DNA of 64,000 nucleotides from Platerodrilus igneus (GCA_036346225.1 JARFIW010001257.1:588001-652000), one strand, 5' to 3'; positions 1 to 10,689 are shown, numbered from the stretch's first letter. The notes: a model not told the origin generated them from the sequence alone. A program made the numbers and translations.

Positions 1-18
1 TATTTACTATGTTTTGAA

Positions 19-1020
19 TCATCCATAATGACTTATCTCCTCTCCAAAATGTCCCGCTAAGTACTTTATGGTTTGTGTTTCTTCCATCGGCGGATCTAAT
101 TGCATCGCTATACTGAATTTTTGTATGGCATATAACTCTTGTGCCATCCCTAAGTTCTGATTATATTTTCCTGTAATTAAATTATCTCGCGCCTTGTATT
201 GTTGATTGTCCCCCCAAAATTTTCTTAAAAATCTACTTTCAAACTCCTGAAATGTCCTTATCTCATTTTCTATCAAGTCAAACCATATTTCCGCGCTTCC
301 TTTCAACATTGACCTAACGAAATTTAGATTGTACTTTTCATCTGTTGATCCCTGTATTAATTTTCTTATATTATTCAAGAATACTTTTGGATTCACCTTG
401 TTGTCTCCGTAAAATTTGGAATATTGCTCAACTGATATTTCCGGTTTATTTATCTTAGTGTATTGCCCCTGATTCCTACCAGCATTTTCGAATTCTGATT
501 TTAAATTACCTAATTCTCTATTTACATCATTAAGTCCTATCTCACAATTTCCCTGAATTTCCCGCATCTTTTTACCTCAATCTGTAATCCGATCATTAGT
601 TTCCTTTTCACACGTTTCCTGATCTAATTTAACTTTCCAAACTTCGTCCCTAACTTTATCCACATCGTCCATCGTTCTAATAAATTTATTCTCAAATTCT
701 ACCTGCATTTCCGCGATTGTCTGATTCGTTTCTTTTAATCCGTCGCTTATATTTTTTATTTCGGAACCTAACTTTTCCCCATTTTCCTTAATCTGCATCT
801 TGATGGCATTTTCGCTTTTGTCCATTTTCCTCGTTAATGCTAATAAAATTGACATCATTTCCGATTGTTGCGATATCTGTTGTTCTTCACTTTGACTTCG
901 CGTCATTTGTTGTCCTTGCATTTCCATAGATACATCCTGTAAAATTACGCTTTCTCGGGACCCTATTTCTACCCCTTGGTTCCTTAATGCTTCTCTGGTT
1001 TCCTTTATTTGTTTATACAT
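19..1020 (-). pseudogene. Gypsy-A gag-like protein, broken by an in-frame TGA
   Basis: Two minus-strand reading frames (577-1020 and 19-567) lie in the same frame, separated by one TGA at 577-579 and three further codons, so they read as one gag of about 333 codons. The first 147 residues are Gln/Glu/Lys rich with heptad-like spacing, consistent with a coiled coil. The second part resembles the retrotransposon gag capsid domain of Ty3/gypsy elements, with segments such as KVFLNNIRKLIQ, LKGSAEIWFDLIE and FESRFLRKFWGD. It ends at a TGA at 19-21, so nucleocapsid and pol are not in this frame here. It lies downstream of the LTR-A PBS array on the same strand, as expected for a 5' LTR-leader-gag order. 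The Gypsy assignment rests on gag and PBS only; no RT is visible. Confidence 0.75.
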
Positions 1021-1151
1021 TTTAAATTTTTAAAATTTTTAATATTTCGAATTCCTTGCAGATTTTTAATTTCCTAACCCTTATTAAATTCTATTCGTGC
1101 CTCTACAAATTTTAAATTTTTATTTTTAAATTTCGTTTTGTGATGTTCGTT
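1021..1151 (-). other. Gypsy-A leader between PBS and gag
   Basis: A short A/T-rich segment, with runs of TTTAAA and AAATTTTT, lies between the innermost PBS copy and the gag start. It shows no reading frame or further repeat and is taken as the 5' untranslated leader. Confidence 0.5.
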
Positions 1152-1425
1152 CCCCCACGATTTGGGTCGCCATAAAATTGCTGTGCAATTCTCCCCATGA
1201 TTGGACGTACCATAAATTTTACTATGACATTAGCCTCACGATTGGGCATGTTATAAATTTTGCTGTGCTATTCGCCCCACGATTTGGTATACCATAAAAT
1301 TAGTGTGATATTAGCCCCAGCGTTGGGCCGTCATAAATTCTGCTATGTTTTGCCCTATTATTATTATTTTGGGATTAACGAGCCCCTACGATGGGCGTCA
1401 TAAAATTTCTGTGATATTAGCCCTG
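1152..1425 (-). repeat. Tandem PBS-containing units at the 3' end of LTR-A
   Basis: Read on the minus strand, about six degenerate units of 40-42 bp alternate an LTR-terminus-like string (CACAGCA) with a PBS-like string. PBS-like cores start near plus positions 1152, 1192, 1232, 1274, 1314 and 1382. The innermost, at 1152-1172, begins TGGCGACCCAAATCGTGGGG on the minus strand. The expected PBS for insect tRNA-Lys(CTT) is TGGCGCCCAACGTGGGG. The innermost copy directly precedes gag and is the probable working PBS. All others lie inside the LTR. Confidence 0.75.
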
Positions 1426-3464
1426 ATTCCTTTATTATTTTAAGCCCTTATGTTATGAAATGTTAAATTAGGCGTTTACACTGAACAGTTCTTATTGAAT
1501 CAAATAAAGCAATTCTATAATACACAATATAATCATTGATAATATTTACAACTCTCAAAATTTTCCCTTTTTACAGAATATCTACATATAACAGATTTAT
1601 GGTTTTCTGAAAGTCAGCAAAAATATCCTTTACTAATTCAGGGACCTTCGAACGTTCCAAGTTACCTATTCCATTGTCATAAATTGTTAAGTTACCCTTA
1701 CAAATACAAATTACAAATGACTCTTACAAATACACAGTGTGATAAATATTAAATTAAAAACAGTTTTCAAGAATAAAGTGTATTAAGATTGCTAACCTGG
1801 AATGGGTTCTGTAGTTCCATTCTAGTCCATGATCTGCATCCCCTTTCTGTGTCCACGTTCCTTATTAATGTGCCTGCCCCATAAATTGTTTCCAATTAAA
1901 ATCGTAGCAAGTCAGAATATGTCCAAATTAGAATACTTACATATTTAAACTATCTCCAAAATTTGAGTATGTTCAAATTTCGGAGTCCCAAATTAAAGTC
2001 GTCTTAAATATTCCAAATTAAAGCCATCTCAATCAAAATATGTCTCCAATTGAAATCGAAATTAAAAGTCGATATTAAAAGCCAAAATTAAAGTCCAGAT
2101 AGAAATCCAAAATTAAAAGCCCTGTTTTATTACTATTAGAAATGGATTTTAATTAAGTTGATTTCTTACGTCTTATTTATATATCGGCTTATTTTCGTTG
2201 CATAAATTCTCGCACTTTTTAACTCTAATTCCTATCCCCCGATTTACACGGTAGATACGTTCCTGAGAAAAACGTGTAAATCGAAAATTAAAAATTTTCA
2301 AGTCAAAACCGTGTAAATAGAAAAGCCATCATTTTCCTCCAAAATTTCCCGCATTTTTTCCCTCTGAATTTTACTTTAATCACAGCCGTTAATTTATAAT
2401 AATCTAAATTATGCACTCACTTGTAATTTACGAATATGGAAAATTAAATCTTTCTGAAACTGTGAAACTTTCACTCAAATACAATTTTCCGTAGATAAAA
2501 CTTTAATTTTAGGCAAAGAAATACAGACACAGTGAGCGTGTGCAGCAAGTCAGCACATAAGCTCGGGATTCCCCGTGAGATGTGTACACAGCGCACGTGT
2601 TCAATCACAGTAGCATTTAGTAGAGTGCGATAAAAACAAAAAAAACTTATTTGGAAAACCGTGTAAAAGCGAGAACGTGTAAATCGGGGGATAGGTGTAC
2701 TTCGATTTCTGCTTCACTGGTTACGTAAGTTCTTAACACTTTTGAATATAGTCGTTGCTCAGTTTGAATATGGACTAAACTGTCGCTCCGTCACTATCGT
2801 ATATATAAGACCCACCTCCACCTGATTTCATTGGCTTATTTTCATTCTGGGACGATATTTCTGCTTATCTCGCACACCTTGGGATTTTTTCCCAATTATT
2901 TAGTTTAAATCTTTCAATGCATGCCCCGACTGTCACGTACGCCTCCCGCATATCGTGGTATAATTTGAGAAATTCTAATTTTTGCCTGTATTAACTCACG
3001 TATTCGAATGTTTGTTAAATTTTATCGTCTAAATTGAATCGCCTGGTGCTTGTTTATTTCTATAGAATATTGGATTTTTGAACAAATGTGATTTCTTCCA
3101 GTCACGTAACCATTTTCTAATAATGAATTATTAAAAATGCGTGTACGATGATATTTTTGACGCAATTGTTACATCTTTGCAATGCCAATTTATCTAGGTT
3201 TCCGGGTGATTTAATTTTGATGCAATTTGTTGCGTTTTAAAATCTTATCTTTACTTGTAAACTACTCTTAGACCTCTTTATGTTCTCATGCATTCAATCC
3301 GTGTATTTTATATTCAGTGTGCTCTCAATTAACAATATGTAGAGTGACCGATTTACTCTTATAATTTCTGAAATTGTGTGCCTTTCTTAATGTGAAAGTT
3401 GTTTTTATTTATTCTACGACCCCCATGACTTAACCTACCCCTAAACTACCCTATTATCATAGCA
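1179..3464 (-). mobile_element. Gypsy-A LTR-A (5' LTR, minus strand)
   Basis: On the minus strand this starts TGCTATGATAATAGGG (at 3464) and ends CACAGCA (at 1179), then the PBS and gag follow. It is homologous along its length to LTR-B in the opposite orientation and to LTR-D at 59874-61673. Shared landmarks include AAAAGCCCTGTT near 2115, an ATAAAGCAATTCTA block near 1505 and TACTCTTATAAT near 3352. The length is 2286 bp, or about 1.83 kb without the inserted MITE. A TATATAA string sits near 2810. No coding sequence is seen. Confidence 0.75.
2235..2691. mobile_element. MITE with TA target duplication inside LTR-A
   Basis: Perfect terminal inverted repeats, TCCCCCGATTTACACG and its complement, bound 457 bp, with TA on both sides (2233-2234 and 2692-2693). 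Including the flanking CC/GG, the inverted match is 20 bp. The interior is AT-rich without a reading frame; a second GTGTAAAT motif near each end suggests subterminal repeats. The homologous position in LTR-D (around 60930) lacks this segment, so it acts as an empty site. TA duplication fits a Tc1/mariner or pogo-type non-autonomous element; no transposase is visible to assign it. Confidence 0.8.
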
Positions 3465-3490
3465 ATATATATATATATATATATATATAT
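3465..3490. repeat. (AT)13 spacer between head-to-head LTRs
   Basis: A pure AT dinucleotide tract separates the starts of LTR-A (minus) and LTR-B (plus). With the LTRs it forms the centre of a large imperfect palindrome. Confidence 0.9.
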
Positions 3491-5635
3491 TGCTATGATA
3501 AGAAGGTAGTTTAAGGGTATATTAAGTCATAGGGTCGTAAGATAAATGTAAATATGATTACCGTTAAGAAAACCGAACAGTTCCACCATTAAATAGGAGT
3601 AAATCGACTATTTTATATAAAGTCAATAGCGAGCACACTGTATATAAAGCATAAACAATTTAGTTCATAAGGAAGAAGCTCATTATTCAATAATCAGATA
3701 CTATTTAGCAAAAATAATAATGTGTACATCGTATAATACGTTCTAAGTTAAATATGCAAATCCAGAACTGGAAAGAAACAAGCAAAAATAAGGTTTTAAA
3801 ACGCATCAAGCTTCATCAAAATAAACACGTAATCGTTGAAGATAAACAACCTGGCATGCTGGCTATTTGGTAATATCATTAAATATAACAACACATAAAT
3901 AAGTAAACGTGTTCAATAGAAATATGAATACGTGACCAAAGACATTGCATTTCGATAAATTCCAACATATTTGGAGTAACAAACAATAAATAACAGGCGG
4001 TCCGTGATATGATAAAGTTTGGACTATAATCGACACAAACATGAAAGACGTGACAAAATGCAATAAAGTCTGGACTTTCTGCGAAATATGCTACACAAAA
4101 TTGAGTGTCTACGTGTAAAATGGAATGTCTGACCAAGAATTGGAACAGAGAATTTCTAAAATACTGAGATCTGCAGAGATAAACGCAAGGTACGACTACT
4201 TCATCAACAAGCACACGATGAATACCGATAGGAAAAATAGATAGGAGTCTATAAATTCTATGGGAACCTCATAAATATTCAGTATCTTTTCGACCACGGC
4301 ACTAACCACGTCAATTGAAAGTGAAATATTATGTAAAAGTAAAGTTAGTGAAAATTAATAATTTATTAAAACAGTGAAAATTAAAAGTGCCAATTTATAC
4401 AACGAGAAGTAGCCGTTTCGATCTTAAAACGTAAGGTAAACTATTAATTAAATTTTATTCTAATACCTAAGAATTTAGGGCTCTGAATGTACTTCAAAAT
4501 AAACGTCTGACTGTACCTCCAAACATACTGCTAAATAAATGTGTAAACAAACTTCGGGAATATTCTAAAAATACTTCTAAATAAGCTTACAAAGAAACAT
4601 AAAATAAACATCAAGATACTCAAATTAAACTACAAGTAAACTCCAAGTCATTCCAAAATCCGAAGGGAGAATTCAAGCAACAATTAATCATTCTGGTCTA
4701 AAGTGAAGAAACTACGCTAACAAGTGAAGCTGTAACAATCCAAGGGTGCTGACCATCGACATTCAGAGGCAGTTCCTAGAACCAAGCAGGAAAAACACAG
4801 GTCAGAGATTTTATTCATTATTAGTTTAAGACTCTTTTTCAATTTATAATATTTAATATTTGCTATATCAAATATCTGTAAGGGTCATCAAAAATCAATT
4901 GAGAATTTGAAAAATAGAGAAAGGATCATTTTGAATGTTCAAACGGTCCTTAAAAGTAATTACAGTATTTTTGCTTTCAAGGAACATAAATTTTGATGGA
5001 ATCAGATAAATATCAATATTTTATTCAAGGGCTAATTTTTGAATATTAAACAAATTAATAAGTTATTGACATAAAAGTGTACATATTATCGATTATTATA
5101 TTGTATACTTTTGGATTGCTTCATTTTCATTTTTATTTACATTATTTTAACAGACTGGTAATAGAAAGAAAAGGGGTTAAACAATCTTTATCGTCGCGAC
5201 GTATGGCACTCTGTGTTAAATAGATTGAGCTAGCCGAGGCATACAAATTCAAAGAATTATAGAATTTAGAGACGCAGAGGAAAAAGGCAGAGTACGAACA
5301 CAACAGTAAAACTATAAAAGGCGATGGCAACGTTAGGGGCTGTGATATAGCAAGGTTGTATAACGAAATAATCGTGGGCAGAGATTACAGCAAAATTAAT
5401 ACGACTTCCAATCGTAGAGGAATTTCACAGCAATTATAAAGGACACCCAATGTTAGGGGCTATTCACAGCAATTTATATAATGCCCAATCGTGGGGCTGT
5501 TTCACAGAAATTTATAAGACGACTTCCAATCGTAGGAGCAAAGGAGATCTCACAGCAAATTTATATGACATACCAACGTGGGGGATTTCACAGCAATGTA
5601 TAAAGGACGCCCAACGTTAGGGGCTATTCAGAGCA
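3491..5635 (+). mobile_element. Gypsy-A LTR-B, probable solo LTR (plus strand)
   Basis: It starts TGCTATGATAAGAAGG and is an inverted homologue of LTR-A: the first several hundred bases match the reverse complement of 3464-2700 with indels (for example TAGTTTAAGGG, TAAGTCATAGGG, GAGCACACTG). It ends in a PBS-unit array and AGAGCA at 5635, followed by (TA)n, with no gag after it, so it looks like a solo LTR or a truncated element. Translated frames at 3863-4214 and 5142-5330 have no recognisable domain and are noncoding. Confidence 0.65.
5327..5635 (+). repeat. Tandem PBS-containing units at the 3' end of LTR-B
   Basis: About eight degenerate units with a period near 41 bp. PBS-like cores lie near 5327, 5365, 5402, 5443, 5485, 5520, 5565 and 5608, alternating with TTCACAGCAATTTATA-type strings. 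The best cores, GCCCAATCGTGGGGCT and CGCCCAACGTTAGGGGCT, are close to the complement of the insect tRNA-Lys(CTT) 3' end. Confidence 0.75.
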
Positions 5636-5663
5636 ATTTTTATATATATATATATATAACATC

Positions 5664-5845
5664 TATGTAGAGCCAGGTAGATAAGAAAAAGATAGAACAT
5701 TATAGGAAAACCTAGACCAAGCTATATTAGTCAAATTATTAGAAATTTAGGTTATGAAGGGTATGAAGAACTTTTTAGATTAGCACAGAATACAAAAGAA
5801 GTTAGAGCTGCATCAAACCGACTTCAAGTAAGGTTGAAAACAAAA

Positions 5846-5848
<3 letters not shown>
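5664..5848 (+). pseudogene. C-terminal fragment of a non-LTR reverse transcriptase
   Basis: An open frame at 5705-5848 (48 codons with the TGA) encodes a basic tail beginning GKPRPSYISQIIRNLGY and ending NRLQVRLKTK. The pattern of a basic stretch, S-Y/F-x-x-Q-I, a G-Y/x-E-L segment and a final A-x-x-R-x-x-W/V-R-like tail is typical of the extreme C-terminus of several LINE ORF2 proteins. Nothing upstream of about 5664 belongs to it, so it is a strongly 5'-truncated insertion, which is usual for LINEs. The (TA)n tract right after the stop is a plausible 3' tail or target. The clade cannot be fixed from 48 residues. Confidence 0.5.

Positions 5849-5881
<33 letters not shown>
5849..5881. repeat. 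(TA)n tract, target of BEL-1
   Basis: An uninterrupted TA tract runs up to the left end of BEL-1. The right end of BEL-1 (17996 onwards) is also followed by ATATA and, shortly after, another long AT tract, so BEL-1 landed in TA-rich DNA. Confidence 0.85.
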
Positions 5882-5884
<3 letters not shown>

Positions 5885-6420
5885 AGAATATTGCGGTGAA
5901 TTTTTAATAGCTCTGTGGTAGAGAGAAGTGGACTGTATATAAAATGAAGTGATAATTTAACAAACAACATATAATTAATAGTTTTAATCAGTTCAAGCGT
6001 TTACTCAGAGCACTCACCTGGTGATTACGAAGCCGTGCCAATGAAAAAACAATGTAAACACCACGATAGAAGCTGTCCGTAATACGGGAAGCAAAAAACT
6101 CCTTTTCCTTTGGCGGGTGTGGCAAAGCACATTTATGACGATAGCGGTGTTCTAAAGAAAAGCGGTTCATTTAATTAATTTGTTCTACGTAGAATATGTA
6201 AAACAGACATGCGGTGTGTTCGAACGACAAATCGATATTCTCTTGCTTCGTGGATTTTCCAGTCACTACACTATTTGCACATGCGGAATAACAAAGTCTT
6301 ATCACTCGCGGCACTTGCTGGCGTGTGCATGAAGTAAACAGGGAAATTTTACTCTAACAAATTTAAATATACCGAGGCGAATGTAAATAATCAACAAACC
6401 CAACGTAAAATAAAATTTAG
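5882..6420 (-). repeat. BEL-1 3' LTR (lacks its first 15 bp)
   Basis: 539 bp matching 17444-17980 nearly base for base, for example GTAGAGAGAAGTGGACTG and the shared right part up to TAAAATTTAG. The outer end begins TGTAGAATATTGCGG on the plus strand. The match stops at 6420, while the 5' LTR continues 15 bp further to a TGTAAATA terminus. Confidence 0.8.
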
Positions 6421-7465
6421 ACAACGGCGCGTGAGCCAGGCAACCTCCGACGCGCAAGATTCCATAACGAATAAAAGGGGACAATTTGCGAAAACTCTTT
6501 TTTAAAGGGGATCCAGAATGAATGGCTTCAAGCTCGATAGCAAAATAAGATTGTTGAGTATACGCAAGCAAAGGGATCAAAGCATTGTGCAACTCAGAAG
6601 ATGACAAAGGTCCGGAGTATTTTTCGAGTGGGTGACGTAGATTATGACGAAAACGGAGAATCCAAGCAACAATGCGAGTAATAAATGGAAAGGAAGAGTA
6701 ATTTTCTAGAATTGATTGAATCCAAGAAGATGTTACGACAGCAGATAAAACAATAGAGCGTTGTTCAGTGAGAACTTCAGAAATTTCTGAAGGCGGAATA
6801 CATGGACTGTAGTTTTCGAAAGACCGATACAAGGTTGGTGAGACCGCCCACCATAAAGAACATTGGCACAAGTCGGTAGGGAGTAAACCACGTAACCCGA
6901 CATCGGCAGGATTCTCGGTAGAGGGGCTGTGATGCCAAGAGGCGTGAGACGTGTTTTCTTGAATGTAAGCAACACGATTGGCGACGAAAGTCTTCCAACG
7001 CTGCGGCGGGGAACGAATCCACGAAAGTACTACCATGGAGTCAGACCAACAGTAAATTCTATGAAAAGTAAGGTTCGAATCAAAGGTTTTGAGGACAAAG
7101 ATTAATAATTTGGATGCCAGTGTAGCGGCCAATAATTCGAGACGGGGTAAAGAGATTGTACAAAGGGGTGCGACCTTATACTTAGCGCACACTAAGCGAA
7201 CCTCAACGGCGGAAGGAGTAACAAAGCGAAAATAAATAACAGCACAATAGCCACGTTCGGAAGCGTCAGCAAAGCAGTGAACTTCGCACGTAGTAAACTG
7301 TGGCAGGATAAGCAAGCGGGGTAGAGCGAAATCCGAAAGAAGCAAGTATCTCTCCCACAAACAGAAGAGGTCGGGGGGAGGGGAAGCATCCCAATCTAAT
7401 TTTAACGACCATAAACGTTGAATTAAGTGTTTTACCAGAAAAGTAAGAGGGGATAAAAGTCCCAT
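6302..7465 (-). pseudogene. BEL-1 RNase H and truncated integrase
   Basis: A frame of 387 codons continues the pol of BEL-1 after a frameshift near 7450-7500. It opens with LSPLTFLVKHLIQRLW, the segment after RT in BEL/Pao, then an RNase H-like domain with CFADASERGYCAV, LPRLELLAATL and the CWSDSMVVLSWI motif, followed by the NPAD-x-GLRGLLPTDL region. The integrase N-terminus begins with RVGGCLAHA and stops at the deletion junction (about 6421); the last roughly 40 codons are antisense LTR. The zinc-binding domain, DDE core and C-terminal region of integrase are absent. Confidence 0.8.
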
Positions 7466-8735
7466 GGAGGTCGATAATACAGGCTAAGTTAGAAAGTAGG
7501 TTGCGTTTGGCACAGCAGGTACTTAGTGGCTGAACTAGAAAACAAAAATTATCTGAAGTGGGATTCCATTGAAGACCTAAAACTTTTAGGGGTTGAGTAT
7601 CAGGATCCTCAAAGGAGCGGGGTTGCGCGAATTGCTGCTTAGCGTAAAGATCTGTTAACAATTCGGGATGGTTACTTGACCATTTATGAAGTTCGAAACC
7701 ACCAAGTTTTAAAAGAGCAATTAGTTGATTACGTAGAGCGAGGGTTGATTCAATAGAATCTCCACCAGTAGCGATGTCATCAATATAAGTATGGTGGCGA
7801 AGTGCGAAAGCGGCTAACGGATAAGAATTCCCTTCGTCCACGGCCAACTGCTGAAGCGTGCGTATGGCAAGAAAGGGAGCACAATTGATTCCATACGTAA
7901 CGGTATTTAATTTAAAATCCTGAATAGGCTCCTCAGGGAAGAAGTGCCAAACAATTCGTTGATAGTCACACTGAGCGGAATTTACAAAAATTTGTCTATA
8001 CATCTGACGAATATCGGCAGTGACAACATAAGGATGTAAACGAAATTGTAACAAAATTGCGGTAATATCGGGTTGCAACTTCGGCCCAACAAACAAGTGA
8101 TCGTTTAAGGACGATTGAGACAGAGTTTTAGCGGAAGCGTTGAAAACAACTCGTAATTTCGTACTTACGCTTTCGGGTTTCACAACGCAATGATGCGGGA
8201 TGTAATAAGAAAAGTCCGAATGAGACCCAATAACAACAGATTGCATATGTTGAGAATCAAGATATTCACGCATGAACGAAACGTATTGTTCGTAAACATG
8301 GGGTTGCTTAAGTAGACAATTTTCTAAAGCAACAAATCGTTGTAAGGCAAGATCACGACTACCTGGAAAAAATGGTTCCTGATCTCTAAACGGCAATGAG
8401 ACGACATAGCGACCTTGTTCATTGCGGCGAAACGTATCGACAAAATGTTTTTCAACAAGAGTTTCTTCAGGCGTGAAAGGTTGAGCGGCGGGGACAGCTA
8501 CGACTTCCCAGAATTTAGCGACAATATCTTCCAATGGGGAAGTAGAATCTGTCATACAAAACAAGCTAGTTATTTCAGAAGCGGGCAAGGAAAATATGTT
8601 TCCCATTAAAACATATCCGAAGATGGTATTGATAGCAACAGGTTGATCGCTATCACCCTGGATGCGACCGTCTAATAACACTTGGGGGAAAAATATCCGC
8701 GCTAAGTAAGAAATCAATGGGTCCAGATTGAGCAA
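7266..8735 (-). pseudogene. BEL-1 reverse transcriptase
   Basis: Frame of 489 codons with the BEL/Pao RT order: FVDTFRRNEQGRYVVSLPF, YYIPHHCVVKPES, LRVVFNASAKT, SLNDHLFVGPKLQPDI, TADIRQMYRQI (first catalytic Asp) and HHTYIDDIATGGDS (YIDD box). The KVLGLQWNPTSD segment marks the end of the RT region. The last 60 or so codons are out of frame with pol, which continues in the 6302-7465 frame, so a frameshift lies near 7450-7500. The catalytic residues themselves are preserved. Confidence 0.85.
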
Positions 8736-9319
8736 AGAGCGGATCAGCTAGCTTGAGGTTAGCCAGATGATTGAAATGTAAAGAAATATTAGAAAAAGGT
8801 AAATTTTCACAAATTTTGGGAAGTACTACAGCTTGAAAATTAATAATCGGTGAAGAAACACCTGTTGGTTAGAGTGAAACGGCGACAGTGCCATGCTGAG
8901 CAGCAGAGCGCATGGAACCTAAACCACTAAGGGTAAGATATTATGGAGTAGTACGAAAACCTAAACGTTTCACACTACTTTGCGAAATGAAAGAAGTCAT
9001 GCATGCTGCCCGAATCGAGTAAACCGCGAAATTGATGGAAAGAACCAGAGCAATCAGCAATTTCCACTTGAACGGTGGAAAGTAAAATAACTGAAGGTTT
9101 AGCTAAAGAATTAAATAAAACGACATTCGAAGTTGACGGACCACTACAGCTAAACGAATTCGATGATTCTTCAAAGGCACGAGGAGCGGAAGGCTTGTAG
9201 CGGTCTTGAATAGCGGGAGTAGTGCAAGGTGATACCTTATAGGCGGCGGTGTCCGGGCTCAAGCGAGCCTGGTTACTAGCAGCGAAAGCGGGTTTAGACG
9301 AAACGTGATCGAAGTGCAA
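8736..9319 (-). pseudogene. BEL-1 retropepsin-like protease region
   Basis: The open part (8975-9319) holds VQVEIADCSGSFHQFRGLLDSGS, here split as VQVEIADCSGSF and RGLLDSGS; LLDSGS is the aspartic protease active-site motif of the DUF1758-type BEL/Pao protease. The segment after it (8975-8740, no open frame because of a stop and frameshifts) still encodes recognisable pieces such as LADPLFA and IDFLL, the conserved end of that domain. It lies between gag and RT, as in intact elements. Confidence 0.7.
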
Positions 9320-9375
9320 TAACGAATGATGACGTTGATTGCATTGGCGGCATGAAAAAGTAGACTGGCATTTAT

Positions 9376-10505
9376 TTAAAATGTAAGAATTGCTAAGGCA
9401 ATTAATACAAAGATGTTGTTTTTTGCAAAGTTGTAGCGATCTTGCGACGAAAGTTTAACGAAATCATTACAGCGATAAAGATTGTGATCTTGTTTGCAAA
9501 GCGGACATTTATTAACATTAGGTTTTGTCTGTACTAACATGGAAACAGCGGATCGAGGCTTAGACGGGTTGCTGGAATGAATAACTTTGTTTAAATCAGT
9601 TTTATGATTTACCGACAAATTCGATAAGGATTTACACGTATTTTCCAGATAAGCAATTAACTTTTTATAAGATGGGATAGCGGTCGGATTTTGATGCAAT
9701 TCAAAACTACGAGCAGTGTGTACATCCAAGCGTATTGAGATCATTTGTACAAGAATAAAATCCCATTGCAATATGAGCAAATCAAATTTTTTAAGCGCTT
9801 GTAAATTATCGACAAAAGTATCAACTAATTTTTGCAAACCGACGGGGTTATCGGAGTTTAATTTGGGAAATTTATCTATATTGTTCCATAGAGCTGAAGT
9901 AATGTGACGAATATTACGATATTTTTCGCAAAGTTTTATGTATGCAAGAGGGTAATTGGCTTCTGTAAAGTCAAAGTTTTTAATGGTTAAGAGTGCGGAA
10001 CCTTTTAGTGCTGATTGAAGATACGAAAATTTATCCACGTCCGACAAATCGTTATTAAGATGAACTAAATTATCAAACCGATCAATAAAACTTTCAAATA
10101 AACAACTTTCCCTATCAAACGTAGGCAGCGTCAGCGGAGGAAGTGATACTTTCGACTTTAAAGTACCTAGCGGCGGGAACACATCAGCCCAAGGCGAAGA
10201 TTGGCTGGTAACAAGCTTGAAAGAGCGCTTTTATTTGAAAGTAGTTGTTATCAAAGCGTTTACGTATAGCGTCTTCCATTACAAATTGTTCATCAGCCTT
10301 TACCGGCAGAAGAAATTGCACCTACTATCCAATTATAGTGTGTAAGAAAATTTTCTCTAACGGTTTCCTGAGATTCATACTGTGCGCGAAATAAATCTAA
10401 AAAGGCTGCTTCGACCGTACATTTATGAGCGATTTCAAACATTTCCTCTAGCGAATTGATTGCCATATTATGTAGAAAACCATTACGTTTCAATTTTTCT
10501 GCCAT
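9376..10505 (-). pseudogene. BEL-1 gag
   Basis: Gag begins with MAEKLKRNGF at 10505 (70 codons open), is frameshifted between 10292 and 10183, and continues in a 268-codon frame. The latter carries the DUF1759-type capsid region (LPPLTLPTFDRESCLFESF, DLSDVDKFSYLQSALKG, YIKLCEKYRNIR) and the start of the zinc-knuckle region (CPLCKQDHNLYRC). The terminal cysteine motifs continue in another frame below 9420. No intact gag can be read. Confidence 0.75.
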
Positions 10506-10689
10506 GGTTAAAAATAAAATGAATACAAAAGCGGATAAAATAAAAACGAGAACTTGACGATTTATAATAGCCTAGCGGCAATAACAAATACGTAAACCTA
10601 TTGCAAAGTAGATAACAAATGTTCGTAAACAACTCAAACAATACAAATTATGCTAATTAAAACTGTCAATGCTTTGAAGAGCAGTATGA
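10506..10689 (-). other. BEL-1 leader, part left of the LINE
   Basis: AT-rich sequence between the gag start codon and the LINE 5' end, with no open frame. The other part of the leader (17401-17417) lies on the far side of the LINE. Confidence 0.5.

Noticed and set aside
3863..4214. Two overlapping minus frames (66 and 111 codons) in LTR-B
   Set aside because: No domain, low-complexity composition, and the same place in LTR-A is not open; noncoding LTR.
1152..5635. Spaced direct repeats looking somewhat like a CRISPR array
   Set aside because: Repeats are degenerate, spacers are not unique, the cores match tRNA-Lys primer sites, and the sequence is clearly eukaryotic with no cas genes.
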